From NCBI GenBank assembly GCA_009741485.1, contig CM019214.1, forward strand, positions 2,662,913 to 2,726,912: 64,000 nucleotides of DNA. Direction: 5' to 3'. Made by a program: the position numbers and the translations under genes. Below the pieces are notes generated by a model that worked only from the letters and a program-made list of their open reading frames with translations, was not told the origin of the DNA and did no database searches. Below, piece by piece: positions 1-14,180 of the stretch. The stretch is from Malurus cyaneus samueli. Lineage: Eukaryota > Chordata > Aves > Passeriformes > Maluridae. Each line of letters opens with the position of its first letter. Position 1 is the first letter of the stretch.

Positions 1-810
1 AGTGCCCAGCACTGCTCAAAAAAATCCAGACAGAACATTAAGAAAGACTATTGGGGGAAAAAAAGGTGGTACTGTCTTGCTTTTTATGATAATGTGAATA
101 AACATCGTTTATCTGCACCGCGAGTACATTTGTGGAGGTCTAAGCATCATTCCTTGCATTTCTAAAAAAATGTAATATAACTACAGAGACCCTACAGATC
201 TCTCTTTTGCCATATATATACACTTTGTGTTATTTATGTAATGTGGGGATTGTTGGTGTGTAGAGCAGGTCTTATACACGGAGAGATCCGGATATGCTTC
301 AGGTAGCAAGAGAGAGGCTTGAGAGGACAGCTATCACTGAGCAGCAGATTGCAGCCATGTACTTTTTCATTCAGGGCAGAATTAATTATGAACCTCACTG
401 CTGTTAGTGGGGGCTAAAAATGTAGATGGAACCAAATAGTGATTACAAAACAAATAGATGGAGCTATGTCAGCTGAAAGTTGTGGCCACAGTGCCACAGC
501 AGTGTCACTTCATTGACTGGCAGTGCCCCCATTCAAAGCCAGATGTCCATTGTCCCTGCCCCACAAGCCTTTTGTTCTGGCACTGGCATGCACCTGAGGC
601 TGTTTCAGCTCTCTGAAATATGGGGCCATTTGTCTCTTAGTTGCAAGGTTACTCCTTTTGCTGGTACGTGCCCATGCCTGGATGAAGGGGGTGGGCAGCA
701 CTATATTGTCAGGGAGCACAGTGGTGTTGGGGTTTGTGTTGGCTCAATCTGCCTTATACCTGCTCCCTGAGCTGGGACAAGGACATGGAGGAAATTTCTC
801 TGTTCTTATA
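1..810. other. Unique AT-rich DNA, no gene seen
   Basis: The stretch holds no recognisable coding exon, RNA gene or repeat. The short open frames between about 480 and 850 overlap on both strands, have no family resemblance and no splice context, and the longest runs into the LTR that starts at 811. The last six bases (805-810, CTTATA) are the left target-site duplication of that LTR. Confidence 0.6.
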
Positions 811-1227
811 TGTCGCTGCTGGCCAAACAGCAACAAAAAAGAATAGATACAAACCACACAAAAGTGGGTGAAAAAAACAGAGAGAAAGAAGAACTTTATT
901 GTGGGACAAGCCTCTTTTATCCACTTTAGCAACCAGAGTATACATTTGTGTCAAACATACATTGGTTAAGAGACAGCTGTTTAATTAGTAATCAGAACAT
1001 AATTGGTGAGTTTGTAAAAGCTACAGTATTAGTAATGTTTATAATTTCCAGCCACCTGCATTATCAATTCTACATTCCAATCTCCTTTTCTCAACAGTAG
1101 CCAAGGTTGTGTTATTTCTCCTCCATGTAGGCTGTTAACATCCCTTTCTTTTCCCAGGCCTCAGTCATACACAATAATTGGCTGAGTTTCAGAATCAGGG
1201 CTTGTGGGGTCACTTTTTTGCCCCACA
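811..1227 (-). mobile_element. Solo LTR, family 1 (ERVK-like), 6-bp TSD
   Basis: A 417-bp solo LTR read on the minus strand, starting TGTGGGG and ending GTGACA-like, so it has the TG...CA termini of retroviral LTRs. On the minus strand it carries a TATA-like GATAAAAG and, about 25 bp on, an AATAAA polyadenylation signal, which fixes its orientation. It is flanked by a perfect 6-bp target duplication, CTTATA (805-810 and 1228-1233). Three other copies occur in the window (18,280; 42,323; 63,530). No internal gag, pol or env sequence adjoins it, so it is a recombined solo LTR. Six-bp duplications are usual for class II (beta-like, ERVK) elements; the class is inferred from that alone. Confidence 0.9.
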
Positions 1228-3596
1228 CTTATATTTCCTGCTGAAGCATTTTGCAAAGGCTGCTGTCAGGAGCAGGGTGGATGGGGTCTGGGTCAGCTTG
1301 TGTTCTTACAGCTTGTATTTGTTTGGGGTTCATATCTGTTAGGTTTAGCTTCCTTGCTGGAGTGGAGCGAAGTCAGAATTTTCTCCCTTATTTTGAGAGA
1401 GAAAATATAAGCCTCTACACTTCTGTGTTTCTTCTCATGGCCCTGACACAGTTAAGCATGAAATGGTGTATTTTGGGTCAGAATTGGTTGGCCTTAGGAG
1501 TCATCTCAAAACTCTGACTTCATATCTCAGACTCTGTGCCCTGAGAGGACCATTCGTGCTTGATTCATGCCTGAGTGGGACACAACAGTCGTGCACAATC
1601 CTGCTTAGGAACAGGATTGATCTTAGCTAAGCTGAGCTCCAAGCTATGTACCACCATGTGCCACATGCAGGGGATGCTGGACCCAGCTTTCTTCATTTGG
1701 GATCTAGAAAAATCTCACAGACAACTGTTGTTGCATGTAGACCCAGCACGTAGATATGATTTGTAGAAACATTGTTTAATAATTGATATCTTATGTTAAA
1801 TGCAGGTGCGGAAAGAAACCGCACACTTGACACACGGGCATATCTGGAATTAAAAAGAGAAGTGGGAAGGCATGGAAAAGCTGCTGTTGAAAACTGTTTT
1901 CTCATCTCTTCTGAGAGCCAAAGAAATTCTGAAACCCTCTGCAATTTCTAGGTTGCAAAAGTAAATAAATAAATTAAAAGGTTAATTGAAAATTTGTGTC
2001 ACTTAAGTATTATGATCTTCTTAGAAAGGCTCACAACTCCAAGATGAAATACTAATTCTTTGCATGAAAAATAGTAACTTAATATCAACATTTGCACTGT
2101 ATCTGTATTAGAGCCAAAGTATTAATTTCCCAGCCTTTGGAATATCATAGTTTTACATCATTAGGTGCTATTCAATACAAAAATTATCTGTTTTTCAGAA
2201 ACAGAGAGGCTTTAAGCAGAATGAGGGAGGAAATGAGTGTTTGCACAGGCCAGGAGATTTGTCTGAAACCATGTACACCTATTTCTGGTCTCTTTTTTTC
2301 ATGAATAATAGATTGACAGCTTCGTGGTTAGCAGAGGAAACACGGCACATGTAAATGTCAGACAAATAAATTCAAACATTCAATATTTTTTTTCTGTGAT
2401 GAATAGCTCAAAGTTCTTATTGTTCTAAATAATACTCATAATTTAATTTTCTTTGCCCTTTAAATGAATTTGAGAGCATTGTGACAAAAACAAGTGGGGG
2501 GAAAAAAGGAAAAGGTTAAAAAAGGGGATTGTGCTTGTGCCTCCTGAGCAATTGCAGTTGCTACATGTTTAACAAAAGGCTTCCTAAGTAGGATGGGGTT
2601 ATTTAAAGGAAGTATTTAACTGACTTGTATTATTTGGTAGAAAAATCTAACTGATTTCTATTACTTACAGTACCTTATACCAATCCCAAATGATGACTTT
2701 AATTCAGGAATGTATTTTTTCTACTTGCTCTGTGTGGTAAGATAAGGACACTGAGCTTTCCTGTTGTTCACAGCAGAGCAGAGCCAGGTTATAAGGCATT
2801 CTATGATGAAGAAGACCATGATAACATCATCTTGTCATTAGGCATTAATAATCTTTGGGAAGTAGTTTTCTCTTTTTGATCTGCTACCCCTAACTGTTTT
2901 CTGGTGGATCTGTGGACTCCAAATTGAGAGTTAATGTCTGACTGAAACCAGACATGTTTTCCATGGATTCCTTTGAAGAGAAAATATTCTCTGTGTGTGA
3001 TTCTGGGTGGAATATGGGTTTTTGATACCCAGTGCACTTGATTTATTTCTTCAGACTTTTTCATGCTAATATTTAATGATTAAAGATGATTAGCTTTCTA
3101 CAGAACTACTTGGAAAGCAGTGAGGAGGATGTGGGAGGCTGGTCAGGGAAGGAAAAAGCAGGGCTGGCAGCCCAGGGGGTTGAGATGAGATATTGCTGTG
3201 CTGGGCTTCTGCAGCAAGGCCAGTGCAGTGGAGAGATGGAATGAGCAGTCACATCTCAGAAAAAAATGAAATTTTCTGAAGACTGAGGGACTGTGCAGTG
3301 CTTGGGGCACTTCAGAGAATCACTGGATTTGCTGGAACCAGACATAGCACACAGAGGGAGTGACTGGATTGGAAACCTTCATTTGCACTCTGAGATAGTG
3401 ACTTTGAGGCTGATAATGGTTAAAAATCTGTTTAGGGAGCTCACTTCATGGAGATGAACTCCACAGCTCTTGCTCAGGGCTCTGTCTGGCTTGGTGGTCC
3501 TTTACAGACCCATCTTTGCATGCACTGGTTGCCATTGCCAAATACAGCTCACTCCTAACACACAGGTCTGATAGTTTCACCTGTCTACTGAACACT
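1228..3596. other. Unique AT-rich DNA, no gene seen
   Basis: After the right target duplication of the LTR (CTTATA, 1228-1233) I see no exon with convincing reading frame and splice sites, no RNA gene and no classifiable repeat. The last five bases (3592-3596, ACACT) are the left target duplication of the next LTR. Confidence 0.5.
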
Positions 3597-4210
3597 TGTC
3601 ATGATCCGCTTAACCCAAGCGGGAGTCGTGAGGGTTCGTTATCAGAATCTCAGAGTGCAAAAGAAACGAGGGGGCAAGTATATATTCAAAATCATGAACA
3701 ATTTTATTGGATTTTTGCAATAGAAGAGGGTGAGAGAGAGAGAAAGAGTGGGTTTTATAGCTACCAAACGGCTTTGACGCGTCCTTCAAGGTCCGGATTC
3801 CATGGGTTCGCCGACAGTCCGTTGGGGGGATCCCGTCAGGGTCTTTTCAGAGAGACTCTTTATAGTCCTTTTGAAAGCGGGTGGCAGCAGGCCAGGGGGT
3901 TGTGAAGTATGGAAAAACCAACCAAGAGGTGGGGAAAGAATGTCCATTGTTCCATGAGGTGTGCAGCATGGGCTGTGGGCTGTACCGTTCTCTCCGCCTT
4001 CACGTCAGGAACGGTGCGACCATCCGTAGCTTACACGTTGTACTCAGCAGCCTGGGAGCTGGAAACTTGGCAGTCATCCCACCTTGATCTGGCTCGGACT
4101 CCTTTATGCAAAAGTTCCCCTTTCTCCATCCTTGCGGTTTTTCGAGGTGTTCAGTCTCTCCATCTCAATGATCATGAGACAGTCAAGGGTCTTCTGTATG
4201 GCCTCTTACA
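3597..4210 (-). mobile_element. Solo LTR, family 2 (5-bp TSD)
   Basis: A 614-bp solo LTR read on the minus strand from a TGTAAGAGGC-type start to a TGACA-type end. Family features on that strand are two TATA-like CTATAAA boxes, a CT-rich tract, and CCAATAAAATTG with a polyadenylation signal about 120 bp before the 3' end. It is flanked by a perfect 5-bp duplication, ACACT (3592-3596 and 4211-4215). Related copies are at 14,330, 24,763, 35,608 and 41,369. No retroviral internal region adjoins it. The open frames inside it (for example 3516-3905 and 3909-4268 on the plus strand) recur as antisense frames in other copies and are not genes. A 5-bp duplication fits ERVL-like or some ERV1-like elements; the class is not certain. 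Confidence 0.9.
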
Positions 4211-6921
4211 ACACTGGAAAGGAGGCATGCAAACTTATGATCTAGTTACAGTTCATCATTTTGAGTGATGTAGCATTGCAGGATCTAGGACGTGGAAGAA
4301 ATGAGCCTTTACAAAACAAAGGCAATGTTAGACAGTCATGAATTCCTGTAGGAAACCACGTTCTTAGAAGTCTCCTTTTTGGTTTGGAAATATTTGCTCT
4401 CAGTGTCTCTTTAACATAAACTTGTGGCATGTTCTATGAATGTCCACAGAGAAAAGGTCTCCTGCAATGAATGTCCACAGAGAAAAGGTCTCCTGCTTTC
4501 TTCTTTGCCTCTTCATGTACAGAGTTTTGGGATAGAGTAAGGTTAATGATGAGATATTGCTGTGCTTGTTGTAGACTAAGAGGTTAGGAGTGTCTCTCTG
4601 TGAAATTTATAAAGATGTTTAGAAAATAAAGTGACCAACTTTTTATATATACATAGAAATGTTCTATAGAACAAAGCTGACTGTTAATTTTTGGGTAAAG
4701 CTCTCACTACTGCCAAGTATTCCTAAAATCAGGCCCTCTGAGCGTTCTCTTATAAAAACAAATAAACCAACTTTCAGTGTAAGGAGTCCTATCTTTTATA
4801 GGATGAAATATCTCCATGGAGCCTAAGAATGGGTCTTCTCCCTGTGTGTCAAAATGAGCTCCACTGTGATCACAACACCTTTGGCATCCTGGCTTATTAC
4901 TCAGCATAAAGTCACATCATGTGTCTAGTAAAGTCAGTGTACAGATTCTTTTACTACTGCAAACAGCATTTTCATCTGAGTTATATCTGTGGAGAAACAT
5001 CTACAAGTTCCTCTTTTTTGATGTGACCTAACACATGTGAGCCTGAGACAGATGCAACCAAAGTAATCTGAACTGTAGCTTAGTGTTAAAGTGAAATATT
5101 TCCTAAGAACTTCCCAAAGGCTTGCTCTGATGACCTAGAGTGGTGTTCATCTGTTTTCTGCAGTATAGATTGTTGTAGTTCTGCAGGAGTTGTTCAGTGT
5201 AGATTAAACACCTGACTTGGAGAAAATTTTGAGTCTGAGGCCTCTTCCAATAACATCAGGGTTGAGTTGGTGATGGTAATAGCGGAGTGTTTTGGAATTT
5301 TCTGTCTCTTTTTTTAAACACCACCTTTATTCTAAATAATGTATATAGTGTATAACATCAAAATATTGTGTACCATTTGTTTCTAATAATTTTTAAGTGA
5401 TGATTCTCTGAGAGAGAGGTAATATTTGGCCTCCTGCTAGTGAGAAGAAGGCTGCTGTCAGAACATGCCTTATCCTTCCTATCTTCTCTCCTTTTCGTGT
5501 ATTATTTTATTCATCAGATGCATGTTTTGCATGATTCCCAAAGTCATGACTGATTTACATTTTGCATTGTCTGTCTCTGGAGTTTAAGGTACTCTGGCTA
5601 AAGTTTGCTCTATTAAGAATTTCCAAGCATAACAAAGGCAAAAGTAAAACCGATGTAACAGTAACTGATTAAGAAAAAACACTATCCTGGGGATAACTCA
5701 GAACTTCAGTGCATTAAAATTTGAGAGCATTCCAAGTGAGAGTTTAAAAACCCCTAAACCCAGCTTTGGTGTACAAATTAAAGCAAATTAGTACAGTATT
5801 TTAATGAGGTGATAAAAAGTTGTATTAAGAAAAAAAAAAGGTAACTCTGGAAATAACTTTATGAGGATTGTGTAGGATATGGGAATGGATATATATGAGG
5901 GTGATAGATCATAATCTGAGCACAGGGAAAAAAGCACATCCAACCAACAAATACCAAAGTATTATTGAACTCACGATGAATGCTATCAGTATTTGGAAAT
6001 ACCATTTAGTACTATTAGTAAAAACTAAAAACTAACTTTGCATTAAGTGTTGAGACATGAAATGGGCAAAAAAGTGTCTAATATCTTCTCTGGAGAAGCT
6101 TCTGCAATGAATTATTGAACAGTTCTTCAGCATCTGTGGGTTTTTTTTTTTCCTATGGAAGTATTTTATTGAGGGATGAGGAGAAAAATGGGCTTTCACC
6201 TTTTTCTGGTCTTGTACTAGATTGAAAACTGTCTTCACAAGCTAAGGGCATTAGTGGGATTGCATCAAAATATTTACAAAGACAACTTTTGTCTACACCC
6301 TGAACTATAACCTACATATCACAAAAGTTTGATTGAAAATTTAAGGAATTGTGTGAAGGCATGGCACATACACTGGTCAGACTACTTTTCCTTAACTGGA
6401 CAGAAACTAGGGTTTGTTTTCTACTATTATGGCTGTAAGAAAGTGAGCAAAAAACATCCAGGGATGCTCAGAGGTGAACACAGGGTGGTTCAAACCTAGG
6501 CCTTTGAAAGATGCTTGAGCCAGGACATGGAGAAACAGGACTAAAGCTGAGAAATGCTGAGAGCTGGACTAATTTTCAGCTCCTTGTTGTAATTTCACAG
6601 AGATGATATTTCAGTGTCACGTTTGAATGATGACCCAAACTCACAGGAGTCCTTGTAGCATGTAGCTACAGAGTTTTAAAGGTGCTGAATGAATATTTGT
6701 ACAAGGTGCTAAATAACTATACGTTAATAAAGCCATCAAAATGCTATCATCATCATTATTTTTGTTGTCATTTGTAGAGATTAATGTGTAAATTGGTGCT
6801 GTTAAAGAGCAGTATAACTTGCAGAGAGGTTATGCCTTGATGGTACATTTAACAGCAATGAGGTTTATTATATCCCCTAAAAATAATTCAGGTAAGAGCA
6901 ACATAAAGGCAAATACAGCAG
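4211..6921. other. Unique AT-rich DNA with one short tandem duplication
   Basis: No gene or large repeat is visible. The only notable structure is a 31-bp direct tandem duplication at 4436-4496, listed separately. The segment ends with AGCAG (6917-6921), the left target duplication of the LTR that follows. Confidence 0.5.
4436..4496. repeat. 31-bp tandem duplication, two copies
   Basis: A 31-bp unit beginning ATGAATGTCCACAGAG occurs twice head to tail (4436-4466 and 4467-4496) with essentially no differences. This is a recent slippage-type or replication duplication, or an unpolished assembly error. Confidence 0.85.
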
Positions 6922-7526
6922 TGTCCTAGGTTAGCTGAGTATGTATTCCTATCATCTGCTTATGTCAGAGGAAAGTTAAACAACCCTTCTGTAACTATAC
7001 ATTAGTGGAGATTGCTCTGGTTTGTTTGGTGATGTTCCTCCCTTCAAGGACAATGGGAGGGAAAGGGACAAGACACACACGTTGTTTTTTTTTTCTCTCG
7101 GGATCAGCGGTGGAAAAGAAGCTGTCTGCTCTCTGGGACTGCTCCTTTTTTTATCCCTTTCTTTGGACTTGTTTTTCCTTGAATTTTTTTTTTCTTCGTC
7201 ATCTGAGAATTGGAGAATTCTCGTGGCACGAGAGGCGAGAAAGATCCTTCAGTGAACCACGGAGAGAGACTCTGTCCAACCCCTCTGGGGCCCCGGAGGG
7301 GAAGCCATCCCAGGAGGGAAGAGAAAGGCTTTGGGATCAACAGCTGATTCCACAGGTTTTTTTTTTTTTTAATAATTTTAAATGAATAGTTTTTTTCGCT
7401 TTTCTTTTCACTTTACTCTCTGTGGAAAAGTTTGTCTCCAGGATCCGGGTGGGGAAAAGAGAGGGGGGGAGGTTTGCTGGAACTTGGGAATGTTTTGCTC
7501 CCATTAAATTCATACAAACCACGACA
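6922..7526. mobile_element. Solo LTR, family 4 (5-bp TSD)
   Basis: A 605-bp element with TG...CA ends (TGTCCTAGG at the left, CACGACA at the right), flanked by a perfect 5-bp duplication, AGCAG (6917-6921 and 7527-7531). A second copy lies in the opposite orientation at 57,998-58,603. Read from the right end it starts TGTCGTGGTTTG, which resembles the TGTCATGGTTT start common among avian ERVL-type LTRs, so the transcriptional sense may be minus; the polyadenylation signal is not clear enough to settle this. Several overlapping open frames here (7005-7385 plus, 7104-7340 minus) reappear in the second copy and are LTR sequence, not genes. Confidence 0.88.
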
Positions 7527-10500
7527 AGCAGGATGCAATGGCTGTTTGGAGCGTGCTCTGCAGAACAAGAGCTCACACACTGCTAACCCTTCCAAAGATC
7601 AGCTTTCTTGCTGCTGGGGATGTGTCTCAGGGATGGCAGCAGAGGCTGTTTGGGGGCTCTCTCAGGTTGGAGCCTCAGGCTGGCACTGGGGTTGGCAATG
7701 CAGTGCTCACATCGTGCTGGGCACTGTTGTCACTGCTGTACAGGGTGGAGGGGATGAAATCCTTCCATTTAATAAGCTTGTTTGACATCAGCAATTATCA
7801 GCTCCCTGCTGTCCGTGAGGATTTTCCCTGTTCAGGCAGCTGGGGTGCTGTTTCCCTCTTGCTGCAGTGCAACAATTAGATTGTAGTGCTGTCTGTAGTG
7901 CTGAGATGCTGCAGGCTGAACGATAACCATGGCAGACTGAAAGGGTGATTCCTAAACAGCTCCCGAGAGCCTCGTTGATTTATTTATTTATTTATTTTCC
8001 CCCTCACTGCTCATCCTGTAGCTGCTGCAGCATCAACAATCACTCCAGGTCAATCCGCATTAGCCCCAGTGCTAACCTCCTAAAAGATTCAGATTTATGA
8101 ATCCAATTATGGGGCTTTACAGCCTGTTTAGCCTTGCAGTGGCTGTTATTATTGTTATTTATTCCTGTCTGCGTTTAGCTGCACCACAACCCATTTCAGG
8201 GTAATTAAGGAGGTTCCTTTTGATAGTGTTCAGGCTCAACAATATAATGACAGGGCTGCAGCATAAATTTTTCCTTTTTTTTCCTTCCCCCGTCTGGCAG
8301 CTGTTGGTGTGAGCCTTGCAGGTCTCAGTATCTTTACTTCTTCACAGCTTTGACTGCATTATATAACTTCTTCTCCTGATTATTTTCCTCCAGATAATTC
8401 TGACACAAAAACACTAAAGAAAACATTTATTTTGTCTACCTGTTAACTAGAGAAAATATTATAAAGGCAACTTATCAGAAACACAATAAGAATCTCTGCT
8501 TACTCCCTTAAAATGCTGCAGTTTCTTTCCTCCATGCAAACTCATAATTCAATGGCTTAGGGCTGACTCATGATTTCCATATGCTTGGGACTGGTGAGAG
8601 AGACTGTGTCTGTACAAAGGGCAGAGAAAAAGATAATCAGATTTGTGATGCATGCAGAAAAAGTCTGTAGCATTTAAGATGTTTACCAAAATACTCCACG
8701 AGTCTAAGCAAGTTACAGTAAGCAATGTAAAATTGTAAAAAAAAAAATGTATGATATCTAACTGAATTTTCTACCATGGCTTCTATCAATCTTGTGTGCT
8801 AAACACTACTTGTAGTTTGTTCTTAATTGCTAACAATTAAAGCTGGTGATTAATTGTCAGAATGAGGAAAAAAACAGCAGCTGAGAGAATATATATAGAG
8901 GCATATTATAGAAAATATTGCTAAGTTTTTCTTGTTGCAGCTCTGAATGTTACCAGACAGTCATGTGAACTATTAGCATTCCAGTCAGAGAACATCTTAA
9001 ATCTTTCAGGAAGGCCATATTAAGGGAATTTAAGTAATGATGGCCTACTATTGAGGGAAAACCAAACAGCTGGGTTTTTTCTTTTTGTAGTTTTTCATAT
9101 ATTTATATGGCATAAATATCTTCCTCGTCTGGTCCCCCTTTGAAATATAAGTACTTCTGAATTACCACTCTGATGTTTTCTAACTACCTAAGATCCCTTC
9201 TTTATGCCATCATCTACCTCTAGATGAGAGTACTCTATACCTACATAATGAAATTTGTGAGTTTACTCAGTCCCAAATTTATGTGAACTAGTTCAGTCAA
9301 AACTAGGACTGGGCCTGAGTTTCTCTCTGAAATTAAAAACAGTGGCTTGAAATTGAAAGCTTGGGCTTTTGCATTTTTGTCGTCCTTTTTATGTTTTGAA
9401 TAAGAAAATGACAAGTCCAAAGAATGAACTGGCTCAACCTTTCCTGTGCTTCCTTTGACAGTCATACACCACCCTGGGAATGATGAGGTGTCTGATTTAT
9501 GAAGTGAGAGGTTATTTTCTGCTGGGATCCCTGGTAGAATCACGCAGTTTGGATATGTCACACCACTGTGCTGACTAACACCAGAGACAAGCGTTAGCAG
9601 CAGAAATGAGCACGTATTAATGTGCTTAAGCAGCTCAGGGATTGAAGGTGATTCACCCATTGCAGTCCTGGAGAGCTGGCAACTAGCACAGAACCATCTG
9701 CGTATTTTTGCACAGAGATATGCAGAAGTTTAGAGGATTTCTTGGAAATCCTAAAGCTTTTTTTTAGTCTTGTGGAATTAAACACCTAGTGGACAAAATA
9801 CTTGATGGAGAAAAAGCCAATTTAGGAAAAGGCAAAATACAAAATTCCATTTTTTCTTTAAAGGGGTATAAGGCTCATAGAAGAATTGGACTAATTTTTA
9901 GCAGTTTTGGTGAATGAAATGTGAGGAAATGGAGTAAAAGATGGTTTGGAGTGTTTAATTAAAAAGCAGAGAAAAAATGATGGGACTAATCCTTAACCCA
10001 GGTTTCTCTAATTCTCTGTGGTAATGGGAATGTGGCAGTACAGTTGTCATGGATGTTTGATAGTTCCAAGCATCTGTAGATCCAATATCTTCAAGGAAAA
10101 TTAAATTCAATCTTCTAGTTCTGCATCTACCTGATGATATAAACTCTACTTACAGAAAAGTCCTTTCTCTTTGGTGTGACTGTAATGCAGGTTCTGGTAA
10201 GGTTGGAAGGGTTTGCTCCATGATTTCACCCTATGGGTTCTGTTGTTAATATTTCTTTATTCAGTAATTTTCAGCAATAGCTCTCCAAAGCAGAATGGAA
10301 ACAATCTCACAGTTCTCTGGCAATCTGCACCAATAACAAGAAATAACTCCAGCACTGCAAGTCAGTTGTAGACCAATTTTAGTTAAGGTTTATCTGATAC
10401 AATATATTATAAATCCAGAAGAGTTCACTTTCAAATGCACCTTGTGTTTAATTTATGATCAGTTCCCAGACCTCCAATTTCGTTGTTTTTTTTAAATTTT

Positions 10501-13500
10501 ATCTTGAAGCATCATTTTGGTAAACATCTCAGGTAAAACACCTTAGAAAGGGAAAAAGTTCCTGTGAGAACAGCTGTGAGAAACAAAGAATGTGTTTGGG
10601 AACTGGAACCAGTTGCATAAGATGATTCTTCAACAAAGAATAAGTCATTATCTTCCCACTAAATCCAAATTCAGCATTACTCCTTGCAAGGCATCATTTC
10701 CTTAAGATATCTCTTCCTTTTTAAGGCTGACATATCTTGACATGATGGCACTGATGATAGGATTAGGAGTGATTAGTCAAGACAGTGTAACATCTGAATA
10801 AAGCTTTGACAGGGAGCCTGGACCCAGCATGCTGATACTGCACAAGACATCTTGTTAGACATCATGTTATGAAACACACTTTTTGTTACATTTCTGATCA
10901 ATATAATGATGAAAGACAAGCTAGATGTTATTTAGTGGTTCTTCATAGCAACTGATTTTCGTGGTGTTTCAGCTGAAATGTGTTCGTGCTGCCAGTAGGG
11001 AGCCAGGGTTTATTTCTGCGTGGGGAAGATCACAGTTTCTCTGTGCTGCCTTCCAGAAATAGCAGGGAAATTCGTCAAAATTTGCTGTATGTTCTCTCCT
11101 TTTCTCCTACATGCAAACCTAGGCAGCCTTCTGAAGATAGCAAGCTCAGCCAAAATGAAAAAATGAACGGGGTGGTGTAATGGTGTTTGGTGCTGGGCTG
11201 AGGCAGGACTGACATTTCATGGTCTGCTGGTTCCAGGAGAGCCCTGTAAGCCTGGCCTAACCTCCACCGAGGCCAAACACCACAGCTCAGGGTATCTGAT
11301 GACAAACAGACTCTGCCAAGTGTAAAGGATGGCACTGTGGCTGCTGTCTGACTGCAGAAATGACCAACAGTAGAGTTTGCATGGTTTTGGGTACATGGCA
11401 CAGGGAATGCTCAATGGAGCTGCTGAAGATTCTAAAAATATGAAGATATCTTGTTGTCTACTGTTGTAAAAGATCTCTTTCCAGGGTTATATAGAATTCC
11501 ACCAGTGGGACATATAATTTAAAACATAAAAACACCTGTGTGCAGGAAGTGAAGTCTGTGTCAAGGATAAGCTAGAAAATACTATGCTCATGTGTGTAGT
11601 ACAAGCTGATATTTTTGTGGGTTTATTTTAAAGTGTATTTTACTGCAAAATAAGAAAAAATCCACAGAAATGATTCCATCTTTAAATTTTATGGTTTTTA
11701 CTTCTTGGTGCTTTGGTTGTCGGTCTGTTTGTGTGGTTTTGGTTTTGTGCTTTTATTTTTTTTTTGTTTTTTCTGATCGGGATTAGTTAAATCATGATGC
11801 AGTGGACTATCAATTCTATCAGACCAGCTTACTTATCTTAATTCCAGCTGAAATCTAATTACCTACTCCCCTGCTGGACTTTGCTTGAGTGAAGAATTTG
11901 CTTATGTGATGTTTTGTACAGGGGGTTGTGGTTGTGACAAGTAGAATCTAAATCAAAATTATCATCAGCCTTTTTTTTTTTTTTTTTTTTTAATACCAGT
12001 TCTCTGTTAGGCAGAGATTCCATAGCAGTAAGTCTGAGATGCTAAACTTTTGAGACATTCTGCTCTCTGTGGACTTCCTCAAAATCTCTGTGCAGAATGG
12101 ATTCCTCTCCTCCATATTTGTGTAAAAATGTGTGGAGATGTGTTCCCAGCACTGTGTCTCCTCAGTAAGTACTGTGCAAATGAATTTGAGCAGGGTGAGT
12201 TTGCACCAACTGAAGGTAAACTGAGGTTAGGAACAAGCAAAGAGATTTTTTTTTTGCTTTCCCTCAACTCATGGACTTCAATAATGCAGTGCAATGAGGC
12301 TGTAGGGCCTTCTTTTCTAGGAACCTCAATTTAAGTGTGAGCATCACATGGAGATTCCACTGGAGTTGGAGAAAAAGGCAGTTTCAGGAGTGTCTGAAGG
12401 TAATGTCAGACTGACTGCTTTTCTTTTTCCTCCTCCTTAATCATCATCACAGGCAGCTGAACCAGAACTGACTCCACTTTGTATTATTTTAAAGGGGGAT
12501 GAGGAAGACAGAGCCTCAGCTGTTATCTGAACCTCAGTGGGGTGAGGATCCTGTGTATTTTTTGTGACATGTCACATGAGGGTCTCTGCAGCATGAAGAT
12601 TTAAGGTGCCCAAGAAAAGGCACCTAATATTTTACTGCAACATCTTAGAATTTGCATTGCTTTCTAAAACTTTTTTTTTTTATTTTAAAAGTTATTACTA
12701 GCAGATGCAAATTTTATATAGATATTAACTATAGAGAGTATTGTAATTTGTTATTTGAATTACCATAATAGCAGATGTTTTCCATGCTGTGGTGGCAGTG
12801 CAGATTTTATGTCCTTAACACATACCCAGGTGGGTGTAAATATTAGCACATCTATACTGTTTTGCATATGCATCTGAGGAATCCAAAGACTAAATTTATT
12901 CTTCATTATCCACAGAGAGAGTATTTGTAACAGTTCACAATTAAATTAGTGGTCCAAACAGCAGCCACGTTTGCTGGGTTGTGGATTATTTTAGAAACAA
13001 TTCTAAAGTAATCATTTCTCCTACAGTTGATGACAAATGCAGATTGGTCAACTTACTCCTGAAATATTTATCAAATATAACTGTGGGTAAGGTACATTCT
13101 CAAAGAACCAACTCCTGTAGTGATGGGGTTTAAGCTTCTATTTGCAGCTTGGTGTTTTGGCTCTGCTAAATTTGCCCATGGTTTCATGTTACCACCATTC
13201 ATCACATTATCTGAGCAATTTCCAGACAATAACAGGCAATTATAAATTCCTGGGAACAGGAACATTTGTGGGTTGTTTCATTACAAATGGGAACAAACTT
13301 TAAATAACTCCTCACTAGTCTTCTAGATAAAATTCCTAAACCCTCAAGGATCCTTCAGCTGCAGACTGTGCAGTAAAGGAAATGTTTTTTAGCAGAATTT
13401 TCAGATCAAGTTAGTACTTGTGTGTGCTTTTAAGATAATGTAGAGCAGAAATCAGCAACACCAGAAAGCTAGTAAGGCTTTCTTACCCATATTGTAGATG

Positions 13501-14180
13501 TGTTAAGAGATTGAGTCAGAGGTTGTTGCAAACCTGAAATGTAAGGCTACTTCCTTTCTGAGAATTTTGGCTAGTTAGAAGTAATCTTAAAAATAGATTA
13601 AAAACATGATCTTTTATTGAATGTTTTTAGCTACAGGAGAAAATTTTGAATGCTTTATAACTATATTGAGACAAACACAAATGAAGAGAAGGTATAGGAT
13701 CTCTGCTTTTTCAGCACACCCAGGGGTGTCTCAGGTCTAATTGTGTATTATGGAAATTGTATTTTTTTTGAGTATGTCAGCCAGTGTTGAACTGCTTCTC
13801 TTTGATCACCAAATCCGCTAGGTTTTTCCTAGCTAAGGAAGGATCTCTGCTTCCCTGACAAAGACATTTCTCATTTGCATGAGGCTTTTAGCCTCTTAAT
13901 CTTTAGGGACTCTGGGGAGGCAAAGTAGTGTTCTGCATCAATAACCCTTCACATCAAATATCTGTCAAGAGAAGTACCTGAGGTTTTGTTACCGCTGCAA
14001 ATATTCTTTAGTTTTTCTCTCCTTGCCTTGACTCTCAAGGTTTTTCTGTTGGCCTTCTGTTCTTTGCCCAGATATAGTTGTTAGGATTGACATTTCCAAA
14101 ATTATGATTCTGTAAAAGGGTTTTCATGGATCTGTGTGTGAGGATGGTGCTTGAATTCATGTTGTCCTCTACTCATAGGA
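7527..14180. other. Long unique stretch, no gene seen
   Basis: About 6.6 kb with no convincing exon, RNA gene or LTR. It contains an (ATTT)n microsatellite near 7978-7998 and pure T runs near 11,971-11,990 and 12,669-12,680. The block at about 8050-8270 is less AT-biased, with homeobox-like TAATTA and ATTATG motifs, and looks like possible conserved non-coding DNA; this cannot be tested without alignment. Open frames such as 9241-9660 (minus) have no recognisable domain. Confidence 0.45.
7978..7998. repeat. (ATTT)n microsatellite
   Basis: About five tandem TTTA units interrupt otherwise unique sequence. Confidence 0.8.
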